Source of the DNA: Pedococcus badiiscoriae
GTDB lineage: Bacteria > Actinomycetota > Actinomycetes > Actinomycetales > Dermatophilaceae
Reading direction: 5' to 3'
Assembly (NCBI RefSeq): GCF_013408925.1
Contig: NZ_JACCAB010000001.1
Coordinates: 2,046,001-2,110,000, forward strand
Length of the DNA: 64,000 nucleotides
Shown: one piece after another, positions 60,326-64,000 of the stretch
Layout of the letters: each line of letters starts with the position of its first letter
Position numbering within the stretch: position 1 is the stretch's first letter
Position numbers and translations under genes: made by a program
Notes under the pieces: model-generated
Told to the model about the DNA's origin: nothing
Seen by the model: only the letters and a program-made list of their open reading frames with translations
The model's database searches: none

Positions 60326-61414
60326 TCAGGCCCGGGTGAGCAGGCGCGCGACTGCTGCCGTGCGGGCGGACTTGCCGTGCAGGTCGAGCTTGGCGTACAC
60401 GTTGCTGAGGTGCCGCTCCACGGTGCGCACGCTCAGGGTCAGTGCGGCGGCGATGTCGTCGTTGTCCATCCCCTCGGAGGCGAGGCGCAGGATCTCGACC
60501 TCCCGCGTCGACAGCTGGTCGAGACGGTCGGGGCCGGCGGGCATCGCGGTACGCAGCGACGCGTCGGGAGAGAGGAAGTCACGCAGCTGCTCGCAGTAGA
60601 CGGGCCACGCCGGCTCGTCCTCGAGCACGATGTGGTTGTCGCTCTCGAGGGCGACCAGCCGCGCTCCGTGGATGCCGCCGGCGAGGTAGCGGGCCTCCTG
60701 GAAGTCGTTCATCCGGTCACCGCGGGAGTGGATGACCAGGGTCGGCACGTCCAGCCGGCCCATCAACGCACTGCTGTCCGCAGCGAGCCGCTGCCGCCGT
60801 GAGGTACGGGCGGTCTCGGCATCGGTGGCGACCCGCTGCAGCTCGTCGAGCCAGGTGTGCTGCTCCTCCGTCGCGCGCGGAATCATCAGCGACGTGAACA
60901 CCCGGCGGAACGCCGAGTCCGGGCGGGCCCAGCCGACCTTGATCAGGGCGTCCAGAGTGTCGTTCATCTCGGCCTCGGTCGGGTCCTTGGACTGCTGGCC
61001 GCAGTAGCTGCCGTAGAACACCAGCTTCGAGACACGCTCTGGGTGCTTGGCCGTGTAGGCGATCGCCACCGGCCCGCCCTGGGCCATGGCCTGCAACGCG
61101 AACCGCTCGAGTCCGGCATCGTCGACGACGGCCTCGAGGTCGCCGAGCCGGGCCTCGAGGCTGTGGTCGGTGACGCCACGGTCCGACAGTCCGTGGCCAC
61201 GCTCGTCGAACCGGATGACCGTGTGGTCGCGTCCCCACTCGGTCAGGTAGTGCCGCCAGACGGGGGACTGCCAGTCGTACTGGAGGTGGCTCAGCCAGCA
61301 CGAGTCCACCACCATCGGCGGACCCGAGCCGTGCACGGCATACGCGATGCGCACCCCGTCGGGCGCACGGCAGAAGCGGATCTCCTGCCTCGGCTCCCGC
61401 GGCTGCACGTCCAC
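60326..61414 (-). CDS. Alpha/beta-hydrolase-LuxR fusion regulator with nucleophile lost
   Basis: 362 residues. Hydrolase-like domain (~10-275): HGSGPPMVV, RFDERGHGLSDR, and elbow AMAQGG at 109-114 where this family has GISQGG, so the nucleophile Ser is Ala111. C-terminal LuxR HTH (~298-362): LSTREVEILRLASEGMDNDD, LSVRTVERHLSNVYAKLDL. Likely a ligand-sensing regulator, not an enzyme. GTG 61414 has TACCAT 7 nt upstream (leaderless). Confidence 0.88.
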   Translation of the reverse strand: MDVQPREPRQEIRFCRAPDGVRIAYAVHGSGPPMVVDSCWLSHLQYDWQSPVWRHYLTEWGRDHTVIRFDERGHGLSDRGVTDHSLEARLGDLEAVVDDAGLERFALQAMAQGGPVAIAYTAKHPERVSKLVFYGSYCGQQSKDPTEAEMNDTLDALIKVGWARPDSAFRRVFTSLMIPRATEEQHTWLDELQRVATDAETARTSRRQRLAADSSALMGRLDVPTLVIHSRGDRMNDFQEARYLAGGIHGARLVALESDNHIVLEDEPAWPVYCEQLRDFLSPDASLRTAMPAGPDRLDQLSTREVEILRLASEGMDNDDIAAALTLSVRTVERHLSNVYAKLDLHGKSARTAAVARLLTRA

Positions 61415-61443
61415 CTCACCGATGGTACGACCGCGTCCGCCGC

Positions 61444-62625
61444 TCAGTCCCGGAGTGCGTTCAGCTCAGCGAGCCACGCGCGGATGGCCGCGCCGTGCTG
61501 GTCGAGCGTCGGAGGTGCCGCATGCTCGCTGCGACCACCGGCATACGTGTTGTCGTCGAAGCGGATCGGCGGCCCCGGCAGCTCGATGTGGCCGAGGACG
61601 GGGTGGTCGACGTCCAGCACCAGGCCCTGCGAACGCGTCTGGTCCCAGTCGTAGACCCGGTCGATGGTGCGCACCTCGCCGGCGGGGATGCCCAGTTCGG
61701 CCAGGCGCGGGAGCAGCCCCGCGAGCGGGTATGCCGCGAAGGCGGTGTTGAGGGCGGCCGTCACCTGGTCGCGGTTGACGGTGCGCTCGCGGTTGGTGGC
61801 CATGCCGGGAGTGGCCGGGTCGATGTCGAAGGCCTCGGCGAGCTTGCGCCACAACGACTCGCTGCCGCACGCGACCTGGATGTCACCGTCCTGGCAGTGG
61901 AAGAGCCCGTAGGGGGACAGCGACGGGTGGTGGTTGCCCTGCGCGCGACCCACGTGACCGGCCACGGTGTAGGCCGTGCCCTGGAAGGCGTGCGCGCCGA
62001 CGAGCGCGGCGAGGAGGCTCGTGCGCACGACCCTCCCGACGCCGGTGGTGTTGCGTTCGTGGAGGGCTGTCACCACACCGTAGGCGCCGTACATGCCGGC
62101 GAGCAGGTCGCCGATCGGGACGCCGACCCGTTGGGGGGTGTCGGCATCGGGACCTGTGACTGACATCAGCCCCGACTCACCCTGGGCGATCTGGTCGTAG
62201 CCGGCCCGGCCGCCCTGCGGTCCGTCATGCCCGAAGCCACTGATGCTGAGGAGCACCAGGCGCGGGTTGAGCTCGTGCAGCCGCTCGGCGGAGAAGCCCA
62301 GCCGGTCGAGGACGCCCGGCCGGAAGTTCTCGACGAGGACGTCGCCGCGCTGCACCAGCTTGGTGAGGACCTCGCGACCGTCGTCGGACTTCAGGTCGAG
62401 GGTGATCGACTCCTTGTTGCGGTTGGCGGCCAGGAAGTACGTGGAGATCGGGTCGTCCTCGGGTCCGACGAACGGGGGGCCCCACCCGCGCGTGTCGTCC
62501 CCGGTCCCCGGTGACTCGACCTTGATCACGCGGGCGCCCATGTCTCCCAACATCATCGCTGCGTGCGGGCCGGCCAGGGCCCGCGACAGGTCGATGACGA
62601 CGATGTCCTCCAGCGGCGCGTTCAC
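61444..62625 (-). CDS. CaiB/BaiF-family CoA transferase
   Basis: 393 residues from GTG 62625, 7 bp after the hydantoinase B stop. Class III CoA-transferase: VIDLSRALAGPHAAMMLGDM, KVESPGTGDDTRGWGPPF with the catalytic Asp in the following domain, and NRNKESITLDLKSDDG. Moves CoA between carboxylic acids. Operon partner of a hydantoinase/oxoprolinase-type protein, suggesting catabolism of a CoA-activated acid. Confidence 0.9.
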   Translation of the reverse strand: MNAPLEDIVVIDLSRALAGPHAAMMLGDMGARVIKVESPGTGDDTRGWGPPFVGPEDDPISTYFLAANRNKESITLDLKSDDGREVLTKLVQRGDVLVENFRPGVLDRLGFSAERLHELNPRLVLLSISGFGHDGPQGGRAGYDQIAQGESGLMSVTGPDADTPQRVGVPIGDLLAGMYGAYGVVTALHERNTTGVGRVVRTSLLAALVGAHAFQGTAYTVAGHVGRAQGNHHPSLSPYGLFHCQDGDIQVACGSESLWRKLAEAFDIDPATPGMATNRERTVNRDQVTAALNTAFAAYPLAGLLPRLAELGIPAGEVRTIDRVYDWDQTRSQGLVLDVDHPVLGHIELPGPPIRFDDNTYAGGRSEHAAPPTLDQHGAAIRAWLAELNALRD

Positions 62626-62632
62626 GGTCTGC

Positions 62633-64000
62633 TCACATCCAGTCGACGTCGGCGGCGTCCTTGCCGCCGGCGAGGCGAGCGTAGCCCGGGCCGCGGTCGA
62701 AGAACGGCTCCGCGTCGGGGCGGGCGTCGCGCAGCTGATCGCGCAGCGCGTCGCTCGCCGCGACATCGACGACCGGGGCGTCCTTGGTCCCCGAGGCGAC
62801 CACCCCGTAGTCGGTGCGCGCGCCCTCCAACGACACCTTGCCCCAGCGCAGGTCGCGTTCGATGTCCTCGTAGGGACGCTCGAGCGGGTCGCCCCAGCCG
62901 CCACCGCCGGTGGTGCGGATCCGGATCAGCTGGCCTGCCTTGACCGGTTCGGCGTCGGCCAGCGCGTCGACCTCCCGCTCGTCCGGGCCGCCGAGGTCGA
63001 TGGTGACGTTGAAGGAGCTGCCGGCCTTGCCGCCCTTGACACCCCAGCAGGCGAGGATCGAGCGGTCCGCGATGGACATGAAGTGCGCGTCCTTGAGCAT
63101 CCGGATCTGCTTCTCGTACCCCAGGCCGCCGCGGTAGCGCCCGGCGCCGCCGGAGTCGACGGCCAGCCCGAGCCGCTCGACGATGAAGGGGAACCGGCTC
63201 TCGGTGAACTCGGTGGGCAGGTTGCGTGAGTCCGGCACGACGTGGATGGTGTCCTCCCCGTCGGCGTAGTAGCGGCCACCCGAACCACCGCCGAGCACTT
63301 CGCGCATGAGGTAGTCGTTGCCGTCCCGGTCCTTGCCGTAGACACCGGTGTAGCGGATGGTCTCCTGGTCGGCGGGCATCTTGCCGTCGACGGCCTTGGC
63401 CACGACGCCGGCCAGCACGCCCAGGAGCCGCAGGATGACGAAGGTCCGGGCGTTCGTCGGGGCCGGGAAGATCGGCGTCAGCAGGGTGCCCTTGTCGGGG
63501 AAGCGCATCTCGATGAGCGGCACGATGCCCTCGTTGACGTCGAGCTCGGCCATCCGCTCAGGGGTGTCGGCGAGGTTGCGCAGGATCGGCGCGAGCCACT
63601 TCTTGAGGAAGTTGCCGCCGACGTAGTCACCGCAGTGGTTGATCGGACCCTTGGCCTGCGGGGCGGTGCCGGTGAAGTCGATGATGAGGCGCGGCCCGCC
63701 GTCTCCGGGACCGGGGCCTCCGGTGGACTCCTTGGTGAGGGTGATCCGCTGGGTGTGCAGCTGCGGCTCGTCCACGCCGTCGTGCTCGGCGTAGTCCTCC
63801 CACACGTAGGTGCCGTCGGGGATCTTGGACAGGATCTCGCGCCGGTAGGTCTCGGTGGTCTGGTCCAGGATGGTGTCGAAGGCCGCCTCGATGGTGTCCC
63901 GGCCGTAGCGCTCGAACAGCTCGGACAGGCGCCGGGCGCCCATCAGGCAGGCCGAGCACTCGGCGTCGAGGTCCGCGGCCAGCGAGTCGGGCATGCGGGA
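62633..64000 (-). CDS. Hydantoinase B/oxoprolinase family protein, 5' end beyond window
   Basis: About 455 residues visible, the frame running off the right edge; the ATG at 63994 is internal. Motifs: FTGTAPQAKGPINHCGDYVG, IFPAPTNARTFVILR, GGGSGGRYYADGED, GAGRYRGGLGYEKQIR and IRTTGGGGWGDPLERPYEDI. The family normally has ~550-600 residues, so ~100-150 are missing here. Partners HyuA-type ATP-dependent subunits; may act on hydantoins, oxoproline or acetone-type substrates. Confidence 0.9.
   Translation of the reverse strand, partial: SRMPDSLAADLDAECSACLMGARRLSELFERYGRDTIEAAFDTILDQTTETYRREILSKIPDGTYVWEDYAEHDGVDEPQLHTQRITLTKESTGGPGPGDGGPRLIIDFTGTAPQAKGPINHCGDYVGGNFLKKWLAPILRNLADTPERMAELDVNEGIVPLIEMRFPDKGTLLTPIFPAPTNARTFVILRLLGVLAGVVAKAVDGKMPADQETIRYTGVYGKDRDGNDYLMREVLGGGSGGRYYADGEDTIHVVPDSRNLPTEFTESRFPFIVERLGLAVDSGGAGRYRGGLGYEKQIRMLKDAHFMSIADRSILACWGVKGGKAGSSFNVTIDLGGPDEREVDALADAEPVKAGQLIRIRTTGGGGWGDPLERPYEDIERDLRWGKVSLEGARTDYGVVASGTKDAPVVDVAASDALRDQLRDARPDAEPFFDRGPGYARLAGGKDAADVDWM

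Larger units (their letters stand above)
1057..61735. other. Dispersed heptamer GGCATAC / GTATGCC, about 40 copies
   Basis: By reading both orientations I count 21 GGCATAC (for example 1057, 5359, 24130, 44911, 61337) and 19 GTATGCC (for example 2820, 7523, 29120, 45871, 61729). At this GC content about 6 are expected. Copies lie in both coding strands and in intergenic DNA (7523, 9441, 16495, 43587, 44911, 45871, 53961, 60316). Only two fall between 9.5 and 24.1 kb. Often flanked as CGGCATAC. Confidence 0.7.

Noticed and set aside
1..64000. Simple Ala-Tyr codon-pair preference as full explanation of the GGCATAC heptamer
   Set aside because: Several copies are intergenic and both Ala-Tyr (GCA TAC) and Tyr-Ala (TAT GCC) use rare codons to keep the same DNA word, so codon choice alone does not fit; formal counting is still needed.

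Overview
High-GC (roughly 70% by eye) actinobacterial chromosome segment. Gene content and arrangement point to Micrococcales, most likely an Intrasporangiaceae-type organism. Supporting points are MurT-GatD, the DUF6350-purN-purH block, DUF3817 next to guaA, excalibur/DUF2510 proteins, a DinB2-type polymerase, a PspC/NarL-type kinase pair and many leaderless starts. The genus is an inference. I see no tRNA or rRNA gene, CRISPR array, transposase, integrase or prophage module.

Layout. 1-9.4 kb: tail of a GMC/cholesterol oxidase, a heterodimeric ABC exporter with one dead ATP site, SURF1, DUF3817, guaA, plsC and an SDR. 9.4-22.7 kb: a patchwork accessory stretch. It holds a small basic protein, a frameshifted RraB-like gene, a secreted amidase, a cupin, a DUF2510/excalibur protein between 22-bp direct repeats, a DUF2975/HTH pair divergent from vanZ with a striking AT-rich operator, a double-DivIVA protein, Nudix, aminoglycoside-phosphotransferase-like, VOC, prolyl-aminopeptidase-like, DHFR-like and ABM genes, and a second frameshifted gene. 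22.7-33.3 kb: murT-gatD (peptidoglycan amidation), an LPG-synthase-TM protein, a PIG-L deacetylase, a GT4 glycosyltransferase with a Nudix partner, and a divergent PspC / PspC-kinase / LuxR regulator locus with three overlapping palindromes. 33.3-43.4 kb: DNA maintenance (DinB2-like polymerase, family-5 uracil-DNA glycosylase, PcrA/UvrD), quinone reductase, M23 peptidase, lipase, a lone B12-binding protein and a secreted CocE/NonD hydrolase. 43.7-51.6 kb: sucCD, an ECF sigma factor with a membrane partner, DUF6350, purN and purH. 51.7-64 kb: ring-opening amidohydrolase (barbiturase/AtzD type) with carbamate kinase, a fused AccD-AccA with a FasR-like PucR regulator, divergent ferredoxin reductase plus fatty-acid desaturase, a methyltransferase, a hydrolase-LuxR regulator with its nucleophile lost, a CaiB-type CoA transferase and a truncated hydantoinase B.

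Two window-wide signals stand out. First, the heptamer GGCATAC/GTATGCC occurs about 40 times by my reading (about 6 expected from base composition). It appears on both strands, in genes and between genes, and is nearly absent from 9.5-24.1 kb. Second, at least eleven genes carry a -10 hexamer (TANNNT, or CAGGAT in two cases) placed exactly 6-7 nt before the start codon, the signature of leaderless mRNAs. Convergent gene ends are repeatedly marked by long, near-perfect hairpins without U-tracts.

The most testable novelties are the heptamer, the DUF2975/VanZ tandem operator, the PspC inter-operon palindromes, the pseudo-hydrolase LuxR protein and the amidohydrolase/carbamate-kinase pair. Starts were reassigned from ribosome-binding sites, leaderless spacing and domain boundaries, and several remain uncertain as noted.
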